NCBI GenBank assembly: GCA_014706295.1
Contig: JACSVZ010000008.1
Span: 1,054,001-1,118,000 of the forward strand
Direction of reading: 5' to 3'
DNA length: 64,000 bases
Origin: Lycocorax pyrrhopterus obiensis
Lineage: Eukaryota; Chordata; Aves; Passeriformes; Paradisaeidae
Of this stretch, positions 23,977-41,303 are shown in pieces; position 1 is the stretch's first letter; each line of letters begins with the position of its first letter. The position numbers and the translations under genes were made by a program. The notes under the pieces were generated by a model. That model was given only the letters and a program-made list of their open reading frames with translations. It did not search any database and was not told where the DNA came from.

Positions 23977-25517
23977 ATTCCAGAGCAGAGCTGAGCGTGT
24001 GTTTTCGTCTTACCTCTCTTTGAACTCCACAAGGGCTTAAAACAGAGTTAGAAGCTCTGCAAAGGTGAGCTTTGAGCACAAAGCTTCCCCAACCCTGCTG
24101 GAAACTTGCAGCCTTTGCTTTTTGTGGCACTTGGAGTGGATAGGGAAAGGGAGGGATGTCTGGGGACAGTTGAAAAAAAAAAAAAATCAGTCTAACACTT
24201 GTTGCCGTGTACTGGTATCCTGCTGGATAGTCTCTGGAAAGCTGGAGCAGGCAGAATCCTTGGCTCTGTGTTTTCCCTTTTTAAGGAAGGGTGTTTTTTT
24301 TTTTTCCTCTTTTTCCATGGCCACATTTTGTAGAAGTAAACACTTTTAAACATTTCACGGTGTGGATTTTAAACAGACAGTTGTTGTAGGGCCGGGCTGG
24401 ATTCTTGCATCACTCATCACATTCGGGGGCAGAGGCTGAAGATTTTTTTCCCCGTGCTTCTTATCTCTGAAATCAGCTTAATTCCTTGTGCAGGGATATG
24501 GAAGATCCCAAAAAACAGTGCTTTTGGGCATGAGTTTCTACAAATAATTTGGATTTTTACAGCAGCGATGACCCAGCCCAAGAAGGTGCCACTGGCTGTA
24601 GTAGCTTTGAGCAGGGTTTATTGTGTGAGTAAATCAGGAGTTCTCATCTCCCAGGGCCCTGCACCTTTGCTGCTGTAAACGTGAGCTCTGTGTGTCTGCT
24701 CAGTCAAATTCCTGTGGATGCTTCCCTCCTAAATATGGGGATTGAGGTTATTATTGGTATTTGTTAATTCCTGAGGGGAGAAGCTCCAGCAAAAATGCTC
24801 CTTCCCCCCATGAGTATGGGCACGTTGAAAAGTTTTGCTCAAAGTTTGGAGAGGGAAACAGCTAAAGAAATGGTCCTGCTTATTTCTGTCAACCCCGAGT
24901 GTGCTTTTTCTTCCCCTTCTTTGCAGGCATCTTCCCTCCTGTCCAGCCAGTACATTGCTTTTCATTTTCCTCACTGGAAGTTTAAAACAGTTCTGCTGCA
25001 AAGCCATGGTGGTGAACACCACCTAAAATTCCCACCTGTGTCACTAATGTCTGCACTGAGCTCTTAATTTCCTTTATTCTCCCCGATCCACCTCTGTTTA
25101 ATCAGCTCTTGCCCGCAGCAGATTCCCTGGGGGATGACTCCTGTGTAGCTCCCCTCCGCCCTCAGGTTCCTGCGGGCCCCACTGCGAACTGGGGCTGCAC
25201 CAGCACGGGCTGTGCTGGGAGGGCTTTGCTTTCTGGGAGCGTCCCTGGATGGCTCTGTCAGAGGTTTTTCCGTCTGCTCTTGAATTCTTCCCTTCCTTAC
25301 ACCCAGCAAGCGGCTTTTCCATGTGGGAATGAGCCCTTTTGGGACGGAGATGAGCTCTGTGTTCCGCTGTTCACTGTACCACTGTGCCAGGAGGTACAAA
25401 CCTGCTGAGGGAACGTGGCTTTTGTGCTTCGAGGGAAGAGCCTGGGATGAGCGTTCATTGTGTTCCTTGGAAAATGGGAATTCCTGTCGGGATAACAACA
25501 GGGCTGAGTGCAAAGCA
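23977..25517. other. Intron, nothing recognised
   Basis: Poly-A near 24174-24186 and poly-T near 24294-24305. No gene is recognised. Confidence 0.5.
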
Positions 25518-26070
25518 TCCCAGACTGGACTGGGATGAAAGGGACCTCAAAGCTCACCCAGTGCCACCCCTGCCCTGGGCAGGGACACCTTCCACTGTCC
25601 CAGGCTGCTCCAAGCCCCAGTGTCCAACCTGGCCTTGGGCACTGCCAGGGATCCAGGGGCAGCCACAGCTTCTCTGGGCACCCTGTGCCAGGGCCTGCCC
25701 ACCCTCCCAGGGAACAATTCCTTCCCAATATCCCATCCATCCCTGCCCTCTGGCACTGGGAAGCCATTCCCTGTGTCCTGGCCCTCCATCCCTTGTCCCC
25801 AGTCCCTCTCCAGCTCTCCTGGAGCCCCTTTAGGCCCTGGAAGGGGCTCTGAGCTCTCCCTGGAGCTTCTCCTGTCCAGGCTGAACAACCCCAGCTCTCC
25901 CAGCCTTTCCTCTCAGCAGAGCAGCTCCATCCCTCTGATCATCCTGGAGCCTCCTCTGGACTCTCTCCAGCAGCTCCAGGCCCTCCCTGTGCTGGGCCCC
26001 AGGGCTGGGGCAGCTCTGCAGGTGGGGTCCCACTGAGCACAGGGGCAGAATCCCCTCTCTGGAGCTCTCC
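25518..26070 (-). mobile_element. CR1 3' end, type A, antisense, long
   Basis: About 550 bp antisense. It runs from 'gactgggatgaaagggacct' at the left through 'agggcctgcccaccctccca', 'ccagctctcccagcctttcc', and 'gagcctcctctggactctct' to 'ggtggggtcccactgagcac'. It is the nearest sizeable CR1 upstream of the PRKG1 exon. It is complementary over roughly 250 bases to the sense copy at 34762-35014 on the other side of that exon. Confidence 0.92.
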
Positions 26071-27136
26071 ATGCTTCTGGGGATGCATCTCAGGGCTTTT
26101 ATTCCCCATCTGCTACAAACCAGTATTTTTATTTATCTCCTGCCTTTGTGCCAGTGGGTGTTTGCAGCAGACTTTGAAATTCAGCATTTTATGGCCACTT
26201 CAAACCTTTAACACAGGGCTTTAGCTCGACACGGGTTCTGTGCAGGGCCCCTGTTTGCTGGGATGAAAAACTGACTTTTTTGTGGCTTGCTGGGAGGTCA
26301 GGGACCGGCTCTGGTCGGGCTGGGGGAGCAGAGCACTCCCAGGACAGCGCTGGGAGCTTTGGTGGACTCCCCTCTGTGAGCTTTGCTGCTGAGAGGCAGC
26401 AGCAGCAGCAGGTTTGTGTGCGTTAGGTGTGTTTGCAGCCAACTCGTTAAGGTTCTTTTTCCATGACTTCTGCAAGTTGGAACGCAATTAGCTTCTTCCT
26501 CCTGTTGCCTTATTAATTACGGTGGTGGGCCTAACCTGATTTGGGACAGGATGCATCGCAGAGGGTTGTGTCCTCTTTTTAAACCCTTCATCGAGCCTCC
26601 GTCACATCTGATCGTTGATCTTTCGGGAAGGCAGGGGTGGCTTGGGGCCAGGCTGCCTGCTCTGGAGAGGGAAGATGGCAACACTGCTTTCCACTCTGAG
26701 TGACCCTCTGAAGGCAGAGACACTCACTCTGGTGCTGAGGAAATATTCATGGAAATCCTCCTCCTGCACACAGGCTCCTTTGGAAAGACTCCTGCTCCCT
26801 TACAAACATCGCAGTTTATTTTGTTTGTGCGTTGTTCCTGTTAGAAACCTGAATCCAAGTGCAGAATAAATCCTGCTGGAAAATAAGAGGTGATGGAACA
26901 GCTGCACCTTGCTTAAAGCACTTACTCGCCGTGGCAGGAGTGGCATTTTTCACCATTTTAAATACTTTTTATTTTGTATGACTGGGTAGATTTCTGTGTT
27001 CACGTGTGTGGGGTAGCTGCTGTTTTGAAATCATCATGGAGATGAAGGAATGGTGTGGCTTGGAGAAGCATTTGTTATGGAACAATTGGGAACTGTGAGT
27101 TCATTTATGGGCTCTGAGTTTCATGTGTTTCGGGGC
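26071..27136. other. Intron, nothing recognised
   Basis: A short (CAG)5 run lies near 26398-26412. No exon is recognised. Confidence 0.5.
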
Positions 27137-27217
27137 TGGTGACGAGGTGGGCATCGGGCACGGCTTGGACTCCACGGCCTTGGGAATCTTTTCCAACCCT
27201 AATGATTCTGGGATTGT
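27137..27217 (+). mobile_element. CR1 type B terminal fragment
   Basis: 'gacgaggtgggcatcgggca' followed by 'cttttccaaccctaatgatt' and 'ctgggattgt' is the last 80 bp of a type B 3' end. Confidence 0.8.
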
Positions 27218-27295
27218 ACATGAAAATAAACACAGTAGAAAAAACCCCATTTATCTGAAATGGCACCTGTGAATTGCAGGGAAAGAAAAGTACAT

Positions 27296-27341
27296 AAAAT
27301 AATAATAATAATAATAATAATGATGATGATGATAATAAAAT
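27296..27341 (+). repeat. Trinucleotide microsatellite (AAT)n(GAT)n
   Basis: An uninterrupted (aat) run turns into (gat) units and back to 'aataaaa'. On the opposite strand it reads as a false poly-His/poly-Tyr peptide. Confidence 0.97.
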
Positions 27342-27621
27342 ACTGGGGAAGTTGCTGGAGGCCTGGCACGTGCGAGCGTGTGGGACTGGCAAGGCACAGT
27401 GCGTGACTGATTTTTGTGAATTATTAAGAGTGATGAATATTCTCTCGCAGGGAACAACAGAGGAGCTCTGCTTGTGGCTCTGACATCGTATTTTTAGTCC
27501 CAACTCATTTTCAAGGATGTCAAACTCAGCTTTTGTTGGTTGTAAAAGATGGATGGAATATTTCCTCCCGGAAGCGTTTGGAGCTCCCAAACTATGGAGG
27601 GTGCTTTAGTGTGTGATGGGA

Positions 27622-27690
27622 GGGGGGGAACGAGATGATTTCTAAGGTTTTCTCCGACCCAAAGCAGTCTGGGGTTCTGTGAAATACTCT
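27622..27690 (+). mobile_element. CR1 terminal fragment
   Basis: 'gagatgatttctaaggtttt' then 'tccgacccaaagcagtctgg' and 'ggttctgtgaaat' resemble an old CR1 3' terminus with several substitutions. Confidence 0.6.
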
Positions 27691-28083
27691 CATAAATAAG
27701 CAGCTGGCTTGCAAGGTGGTTTTGCTCCTCCAGCCAGCCCTGTCTGAGGGCATCTGGAGGTGCTTTTCTCACAGGCTTTGTAGTCAAAGCCTCATCTGAA
27801 CTAATTATCCCTAATAACAAAACGTATTCTGCTCACATTCAAGCATGACTGAGTTATTATCCAGCCCTTTCCGTGTGGGTATTTAATTTTAGGATGCTCA
27901 GATGTGGCAGAGGTGAAGCTGTGTCTCGTTGATGTCCCAGCCAACGTGTTTCCCTTCACAACGGCTGCGTTTCATGGGGCGGCTGAAAGGGTTTGGGTGG
28001 CTCGGGCTCCCTGAGCTTGCTCTGATATCCCAGTGCTGAGGACAGAGGCTGAATCAGGTGCTTCAGATGTGCTCTTACACACC

Positions 28084-28150
28084 TGATATTATTACTATTA
28101 TTATTATTATTATTATCAACAATAATAATAATATAATATTGATAATATCA
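28084..28150. repeat. AT-rich near-palindrome from (ATT)n
   Basis: A (tta)n block at 28087-28114 faces an (aat)n block at 28121-28134 across 'tcaac', and both sides are closed by tgatatta / gataatatca. The two halves are near reverse complements over about 30 bases each, so the strand could form a hairpin or cruciform. Nothing suggests a transcribed RNA gene. Confidence 0.88.
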
Positions 28151-28211
28151 TTAGGCTCTTGAATTCCCTAAATTTGTTCGTGTTGGGTCTGGTTTGCTGC
28201 TTGTCCCCCAA

Positions 28212-28268
28212 CTGGAATCATAAAGGTTGAAAAAGACCCTTAAGCTCATTGAGTCCAACTGAGTTTTC
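28212..28268 (-). mobile_element. CR1 3' terminal fragment, antisense
   Basis: 'ggaatcataaaggttgaaaa' followed by 'agacccttaagctcattgag' and 'tccaactg' is the reverse complement of an avian CR1 terminus of a third, older-looking type. Confidence 0.8.
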
Positions 28269-28833
28269 CTATTCCCTTTGCTGTTGTTTGGACTGAATTT
28301 CCCAGCTCCTCCTCAAATCCTTTCCCGTGCTCAATTCCAGCAAGGAGAGCACTGTTTTGTGCTGAGGATCTCTATATCCAGAGGGAAGTTTGACTTGGGC
28401 CAGGAATTCCCCACGGTCTTTGTGGGATTTCTTGCAACAACTCCACTTGAAAGCCTGACTTTACCAAGGAGAAATGAAATAAATGCTGAGCCTTGGAATG
28501 AAACAAATGCCTGAAATTGGAATGCAGACTGACATGATGAACACAAAAGCTTTAATTAGGCTCTCTTTGGTGGGCAGTTGAGCAACACTAATAACGAGCT
28601 CCTCATTATGAGGATTTGGGGTGCTGAGCCCAGAAGAGCAGTGCTGAGTTAAGGCACAGCAGGGAAAGCATGGCCTGGCTTGGCACAGGAGGTGGGGTGA
28701 GGACATGGGGTCATCCAGCACCTTACAGATGACCAGCCTGGCTGAAAGGAAGACATCCCTCAGGGGCAGGTTGTCCTGGGGGTTATCTGCACGCAGCAGG
28801 GGCGGGAGTGGCAGTCAGGAATTGGTGTGAAGG

Positions 28834-29254
28834 TGATGCCTTAGGTTTTAACTTTTATATTTTCCAAACCCTGCACTGCCTGGTGTGCCACTCTGAAGTT
28901 TTGTGTGTGCTGTCAGCTGCTCTCTCACGCTGGTCAGACACAACAAACCCTATCCAGGTTTGCTCTCCAAGGACACCAGGCCCCAAAATGTGTGAACTAA
29001 ACCCTAGAGGGGGGGCAAACTTGGGGTAATTACATCATGAACTGAGGTTATAATTGGACAATTAACCCTGATATGCAAAAGAACCAAACTTAGGAAAGGG
29101 TGAAGAACCCGTGACCCAGGGTCCATCTTGGGTGGAGCCTTTGGACTGCCCCGGGTGTGCCTTTGAAGGCCCTTCAAATAAACACCTCCAAATAAATACC
29201 TTGATTACCTTATTCTTGTTTAGCCTCTGTTTTAGGTGGCCACCTCAGGCATCA
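28834..29254 (+). mobile_element. Solo LTR with intact ends and target-site duplication
   Basis: A 421-bp LTR bounded by perfect 8-bp inverted ends, tgatgcct at 28834-28841 and aggcatca at 29247-29254. It is flanked by the 4-bp duplication aagg (28830-28833 and 29255-29258). Inside are 'ttacatcatgaactgaggtt', 'ccctgatatgcaaaagaacc', a degraded TATA position (cttaggaaaggg near 29088), and AATAAA signals near 29178 and 29192. Sense orientation is set by these signals. No internal viral sequence and no second LTR are nearby, so it is a recombined solo LTR. The sequence looks like a songbird LTR type I have seen, but I cannot name the family securely. A 4-bp duplication fits a gammaretrovirus-like (ERV1) group. 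Confidence 0.88.
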
Positions 29255-29258
29255 AAGG

Positions 29259-34761
<5,503 letters not shown>

Positions 34762-35014
34762 ATGATCCGAGGGATGGAGCAGCTCTGCTGGCAGGAAAGG
34801 CTGGGAGAGCTGGGATTGTTCACCTGGAGAAGGGAAGGCTCTGGGAGACAGCTCAGAGCTCCTTCCAGGGCCTAAAGGGGCTCCAGGAGAGCTGGAGAGG
34901 GACTGGGGACAAGGGATGGAGGGACAGGACACAGGGAATGGCTTCCCAGTGCCAGAGGGCAGGGATGGATGGGATATTGGGAAGGAATTGTTCCCTGGGA
35001 GGGTGGGCAGGCCC
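34762..35014 (+). mobile_element. CR1 type A fragment lacking its 3' end
   Basis: Sense copy from 'gatccgagggatggagcagc' to 'gggagggtgggcaggccc', where homology stops abruptly about 190 bases before the normal CR1 terminus. CR1 copies are usually truncated at the 5' end only, so a later deletion or rearrangement probably removed the 3' tail. It lies about 4.3 kb downstream of the PRKG1 exon and is complementary to the antisense copy 25518-26070. Confidence 0.9.
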
Positions 35015-37370
35015 GACACAGGTTTGGCTGAACTCTGTGTGCGCTGGGGTGTTTGGGCCACCCTCATGCCCTGGGATCACACCCAGAGATGGAGCTGAGC
35101 CCTCAGGTGGGATTTTCCCAGCTGCACAGTGTGGTTTGTCCTGCGTGCCCAAATACTGTCCTTGCTAGGCCTCCTCCAGGAGATTCCCTCCTTTCTGCTG
35201 CAGGAGCAGGCAGTTCTGAGCGCTTTTTCCAAGTACATTCCTGATACTGTGGCTGATTCCCACCTCTCTGCATCTCCCAGGGCACTGAGGAAGGTGGGAA
35301 CAGCAGCATCCATTGCAGTCAGGGCTTTTCCAACACAACTGAGGCCTCTCAGAACAGCTGTTTTGGGCCCTACCTGAGCCTCCAAACCTCCTCTGGAGGG
35401 GTCTGGATCTGCTTTCCCAAGCACAGGTCCCAGATAGGATCTCCCTGCACAGGTGTTGGGTGGCTCTGGAGACTGGGGAGCGTTCACTCAGCGTCCAGAG
35501 GAGCACGGTGTGGCAAGGAATCCGTTAGAAATTACGGCAAAGTGGGAATTCCTGCACAGCCTGCCAACAAACCGCTGTCCTCCGAGGAGCCTGCCTTTCC
35601 CAGGACTTTCCATGGGGTTTGGGACAATGTCCTGTGGCAGCAGTTTTTTCTCTGCTCTCCTGTTTCGTGCTGTCGCCTGCTTTTGTGCTATTCAGTTTTG
35701 TTCCCTTCATCCTGGTGTTGCAGGCTTGGGCAGGAGTCAGAGCAGGGTTTTTCCCTCTGCTCCCCTCTGGAATCCTGCAGGCTTTCTGGGCTTCCTGCCT
35801 CTTGGAGGAGTGGGATTGTCCTGCCACATCCAGGGCAGCGCAATGCAAATCTTCCACCGGTATCAGCTTGTTATTTTAATTTTACGGTGTCTTAATAATT
35901 AACTCTTCCAGGAGTATTATTTACCCATATTAGTGATGGGGAATTAAACATTTCTTGCACTTACTTCATGAAGTGTGCACGAGATGAAATGGGACATGAA
36001 AGGATGACTGGGCTCATGGCAGACGTGGTTTGATATTCTGTGTACAGCAGTTATTTTTAAAGCTGCAGGACTAAACCTTAGCACTTCAAATGCAGTAAGA
36101 AACAATGGTGAAATCATTCCTTTGCAGCAAGAAAAGCCTAACCTCGAGTTAATCTCAGCCAGTATTTGGCAGGGAGGAGAAGAAAATGGAATCAAAGCCA
36201 GGACCTGGTGACTTCAGCCTTCCCAAGTTTGTGAAGGTGTTGCCGGACTGGCAGAGGGAGAGGAGGGACTGGAGGGTGTTTGGTGATTTACTCAGGTATA
36301 AATCCCCCAAAGAGCTGAGTCTCGTGTCTCTGTCCTCAGCCAAGCCCTGCTGCCAGCACAAATTCCCGTTGGAATCGAGTGAGAAGGGCCTGCTGATTCT
36401 TCTGCAGGGCTGTAAAAGTTTGAGTGTCGAGCTGACCTGAGAATTCCTTTCATTTTCCCAGTGAATGCCCGGCTTTCTTTGGGATCTGGTTTGTGTTCAC
36501 AGTGATTTACTCCTCTTGCCGTTCCTTTCATCCCTACCTGAGCCTCTCTGAGTCTCTCTCTGCAGTGTGGTACTGACACAAAACTGGGGCAGCCTTGGCA
36601 GAAGCTGAAAGGATTCATTGCTGGGGAGGAGCACTCAGAGTTTATCAAACAGATAAATTATTCTGTAAATGCTTTCCTACAACCTGGTCCGTCCCCAGGC
36701 AGCCACATATCCATCTTCCCGTCTCCAGGGAAAACAGAGGATAGGTGTAACCTCTCCCAAAACAATTCCTGCTGGATGACAAATGGAATTATAGTGGGTT
36801 TTTCCCCCGCACAGGATCCCAGCTGACGTGCTGTTTGTTTCTGTAGTGCTCAGCAGTTATGCAAAGACTGCTTTGTGGTGGAGGGGCTTTTATTTACCAG
36901 AGAAATTGGGGAGATAAAGCCTCATTCAGTTTATTAATAATAGCAGCTGGAAAGGGAGGCCCGAAGTGTCTTTCTTGTCCCCCCCCACTATTCCATGACT
37001 CCCTTTTGTTGCGACTCCCACAAGCGAAATGGGAAATAAAAGGACTTTTCAGTGAACGTGAAGGAGCCTGGATTCTGCCCTTTGGCTGTGCCCCTTCGGC
37101 TCCAGGGCTCTGTCGTTCAGGCTGGGTGTGCAGATAGAAAAATTCCGCTGCTGGAACCCAAACTGTCGTCAAAGGCCCAGTAAAGGGGAAGCGTTCCCTT
37201 TGGGTGGGCTCCACTGGCTTTGGGTTCCTCGTTTGCTTGGAAAACTCATCTACAAAAATAATCCGACCATGGGAGCTCCGTGCCCTTTGTTCCTGCTCCT
37301 GCTTCTGGGGAGAGAGCTCAGAATCACCAGTTTTGGGAAGGGGAAGGCGAGAGAGGCTGGGTCAGAATTG

Positions 37371-37450
37371 TACAATCACAGGACAGCCTGAGCTGGAAGG
37401 GATCCCGTCAGCATCAGCTCCTGGTTCACCCGGAATCCTGCAGAATTTCC
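37371..37450 (-). mobile_element. Possible CR1 terminal fragment, antisense
   Basis: 'acaatcacaggacagcctga' and 'gctggaagggatcccgtcag' resemble the reverse complement of a CR1 3' terminus, but similarity fades after about 50 bases. Confidence 0.45.
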
Positions 37451-38709
37451 TGTAGGAGCTCATCCCCAAGAGCTGCTGAGCAGTGACTTCATCCCTGCCA
37501 TTCCAGGCAGGAACGGGTGAAACGGGGAAACCATTCCCCTTGGTCCCAGGGAATTTTTCCGTGTTCCCTTAACACTTCACCTTGGGTGGACATCTCTTCA
37601 TCCCAGGGGAAGCTCATGTGAACATTTTCTGCGTTTTCCTCTCCACTGAGGTTTCTTCTCCTTGTGTTGGTGGGAAAAACCCCCATGGATTTGTGTGGCC
37701 AAGGCTCTGTGCAGCCCAGGCGCTGGACAGGGACAGGTCGGAGAATAAATCCAAACAAAAGGATAAAACCAGGCGAGGGGGGAGATGTTTGCATTGCATT
37801 ATTTGGCAAAGTTTTCTGATTTTTCCTGGGCTTTGATGTGCGGGGTCCTGATCTGCAACTTCTCTGCAGCCCTGGCAGATGGGTTTGGGGGAAAAATGAG
37901 AATTCTGCTCTTAGGAAACAAATCAAAATGTCAGATCAGTGTTTGCACTGTATTTATCTAAAATAATGGAAATTACAGTGTATCCCAGCAGCTGCTGCTC
38001 CTCGCACATCCAGGCACAGATGATAATTAAACACGATCAGAACACGTTGGGTTTAAGATGGAAAAACTAATAAAAATAAGATGTTTGCCATCCTCGTGCT
38101 AAATATTTTCATAACCTCTTGGTTCTGACTGCAAGCAGCTATTTTGTGGAGCTACCAGAACATGAAATAACACCGGCTGAGCTTTCTCGTATCCCAATAA
38201 CAGCAGCAGTGAGGCTGGAGCTGCTGCAGGTTTGGGAAAGCAATAATCCCGAGGAAGTTCTGCAGCCCCATCCTTCCAGAGGAGCTCCACAAGGGCCTCT
38301 TTATCACTGCTGCAAACTCTTATCTTGGAGTAGGAGGTAACTTGAAGTCATTTTCTGCCTGGATTGTGGGGCTTTTTTTTTATTTCTCTGGTAGTGATGT
38401 GTACTCCTTAATTGTATTAATTGTATTCTGTGGTGCTTATTGTTCTTGTGCTCCCAGCTCTTTCCCGTCATTACTTTTTGGGGCATGAAGAGGTCCAGGA
38501 GCTTTTAAAAGGTCTTTGTTCCTAACTATGTGAAATCTGACTTAAATGAGGGGTTTTTTCCCCAGAGTTTTCAGCCCAAAATGTTGTGTTCTTTTGCCCA
38601 GTTCTCATGTGAGTGTCGTTCCCCTTGGAAAAGGGAAGTCCAGTTACAACATGGATTAAAGATGGGCAGTGGGGAGTGAGGAACCGGCTGTGGCAAAGCC
38701 CCGCTGCCT

Positions 38710-38815
38710 TCAGGGTCATGGGACAAGTCAGGGCAGAAGGGACATCTGGTGCCATCTCCCTGCTCCAGCAGGGTCATCCCAGAGCACCTGGCACAGGATT
38801 GTGTCCATTGAAAGC
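38710..38815 (-). mobile_element. CR1-like GC-rich type C fragment, antisense
   Basis: 'ggcagaagggacatctggtg' followed by 'ccatctccctgctccagcag' and 'ggtcatcccagagcacctgg' resembles the terminal part of the GC-rich CR1-like copies at 48480 and 56440, but is more decayed. Confidence 0.65.
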
Positions 38816-39740
38816 AGTGAATAATTTAGGAATTTACTGTGGGTGTCCCTGCAAAAATTATTCCTAAGGATTATGGAGCCGTTTGTGCCCCTAAACCTGT
38901 AACCTATGGCAAAGGGTGGAACCAGATGAGCTTGCAAGTTCTTCCCAGCTCGGATTTTAGGGTTTATTTGGCAGAAGTAAGATGGAAAACTGACATCACT
39001 GCTGAAATTTAAGTTTCCAGTGATCCCTGGAGGTTTGTCGTAACCCGTGGGGTAAAAACTCCACGGTGGCTGAGGAAAAGCCCCAAGTGTCAGGTCCCAG
39101 GAGAGAGTTTTATTAGAGCCGAGCGGTCAGCGTGCCCTGAAATGGGAACCAGCTCCAGAGAGCTCCGTTCAGTCCTGGGCTCCTGGGCTCAAATCCGGAC
39201 TGAATAAACCCACGGAAAATCACGTTTTCTAAGCAAGGAATGTTTTTGTTCCTGGTCGGTACAAGATGAGAGAAGGAGATGTCCTTGGGAATGTTCATCT
39301 GGAGGGAACAAGCGGGCCTGCTGCATGATGAATGAAAAGAAAGGAAGTTTATTTTCTGCTTTCCACCAGCAGCCTCTGCTTATTATCATTTGTCAGCTCT
39401 CTCCAGGACAACAGGATTGTTTTCCTTCTTGGAAAAACCAGACCTTTTTCACAGCCCCCACTTGGCTGAACATATTTAACCCTGCAGAACGTATTTAACC
39501 CTGCAGAACTTACTTTGCTCATCATTTTACTGCTGCTGGGAGGATCATTTACTTCCTGCTCCTGTGCTCTGTTGACTGGAACAAAAGCATTTGGGTTTCC
39601 TCAGGAGCTTTGGGTGCTGGTTATGAAGATCAAGGGGCTGGGGAGTGCTGAGAAGTCCCAACAGCTTCTTGTGCTGCTTTGCCTTTTAAATTTTAATGGT
39701 AATCTTTTCTCTCTTACTTTGGCAAAATAAATCCCAGATG

Positions 39741-39858
39741 CCAGAATGGTTGGGGCTGGAAGGGGCCTTAAAACTCATCTCATTCCCTGCCATGGGCAGG
39801 GACACCTTCCACTATCCCAGGCTGCTCCAACCTGCCCTCGGACACTTCCAGGGAAGCC
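39741..39858 (-). mobile_element. CR1 3' end, antisense, short
   Basis: 'gccagaatggttggggctgg' then 'ccatgggcagggacaccttc' and 'ccaggctgctccaacctgcc': reverse complement of a type A tail with a small internal deletion. Confidence 0.88.
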
Positions 39859-40299
39859 TCTGATTTAGCTGACAAAAAAACCCAGGGCTGGAGCTTCTTC
39901 TTCCTCTTCCTTGTCCCCAGATCTGCTTCCCAGTTCCGCGGCCGGGCGATTTCCGTGCGTTAGCATTCCGAGCCGGGTCCTCGGGTGACACAAAGCAGCA
40001 CAGCCCCGTCTGTCACCGAGCTGCTGCCTCCACGCTCTGTTTAATGTTGTTATTTACCAGAGGAAGATGAGCAGTGAGTGAAACCTCTCCTTTGTGCTCT
40101 GGCCTCAAACGAGGCAGCTGAAAGAGAGAGCAAGAGCTGGGGCCAAAGCACAACACAAAATCTCACAGTAAATGAGAGCTGATGGGAGGCAATGGAGTGT
40201 GGGATGGGATGTGGGTGTGGGGACTTCCAGCTAGGATTGTTCAGTGCTGATCGGGCCGAGGCAGGACAGAGCACAAAGGGTTTGCTAATTCAAGCAACA

Positions 40300-40767
40300 G
40301 GATCGTGGGGCTGTGGAATGGCTTGGGCTGGAAAGGACCTTAAAGGGACACCTTCCACTGTCCCAGGCTGCTCCAAGCCCCAATGTCCAGCCTGGCCTTG
40401 GACACTGCCAGGGATCCAGGGGCAGCCACAGCTTCTCTGGGCACCCTGTGCCAGGGCCTGCCCACCCTCCCAGGGAACAATTCCTTCCCAATATCCCATC
40501 CATCCCTGCCCTCTGGCACTGGGAAGCCATTCCCTGTGTCCTGTCCCTCCATCCCTTGTAAAGAGTCTCTCTCCTTCTTTCTCATCACCTTCTCCAGGAG
40601 GGCCACAATTTGGTCACCCCAAAGCTTCTCCTCTCCAGGCTGAACAATCCCAGCTCTCCCAGCCTTTCCTCCCAGCAGAGCTGCTCCATCCCTCTGATCA
40701 TCCTGGAGCCTCCTCTGGGCTCTCTGCAGCAGCCCCACATCCTCTCTGTGCTGGGCCCCAGGGCTGG
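40300..40767 (-). mobile_element. CR1 type A, antisense, with internal deletion
   Basis: Runs from 'tggaatggcttgggctggaa' at the left to 'ctgtgctgggccccagggct'. Compared with sister copies it lacks about 30 bases between 'ccttaaag' and 'ggacaccttcc' (near 40344). The rest is close to the 25518 copy. Confidence 0.92.
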
Positions 40768-41303
40768 AAAAATCCCATTCCTTAGGGTCACCAATGTCTA
40801 AGCAGGTTAAGGGTTAAAAACCCTCACTGGGCTTTTGTTCCCCCTGAGTAAGGGATGAAAATGATCTGTTTTATAACACAGTTTTAATCTTCTGAACCCC
40901 ACAAGTCAGAACTGGCATCAGGAGGCACTTCCAGAACTGTGCATTGTGCTGCAGTGCACAGCAGAAAGAGGAGCTGAAGATTTATTTCCCTGTCTGGAGA
41001 TGAGTTATAAGAACATTCACAACATTATGCAGATCAGTTGTCAGACTGTGGGATATCTGCATCAGGAATCGCTCCGATCCCAGAATAGAAATCAGGGAGT
41101 ATTCACTCCAATATTACAAATTAGTGATTTTAAGAGCTCCATAAGGAGTAGAAAGAATCATTGTTTTTAAATGCTCATCATGAACAAGTTAGTGCAGTGA
41201 CAGTGCTGTGGGTGTGATGAGCGTCAGTGGGAAGGGTTGCTCAGAGTCCTGTCAGGCTGATTTGGACTGTCCTGTTTTTGTTCAGGTTGTTCCTCCCCAG
41301 AAT

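Larger units (their letters stand above)
35015..39740. other. Intron with two small CR1 scraps
   Basis: Apart from the CR1 fragments at 37371 and 38710, and a two-copy 19-bp repeat (gaac-tatttaaccctgca) at 39468-39505, no gene or repeat family is recognised. Confidence 0.5.

Noticed and set aside
27251..27457. Peptide with His and Tyr runs on the minus strand
   Set aside because: It is the translation of the (AAT)n/(GAT)n microsatellite.
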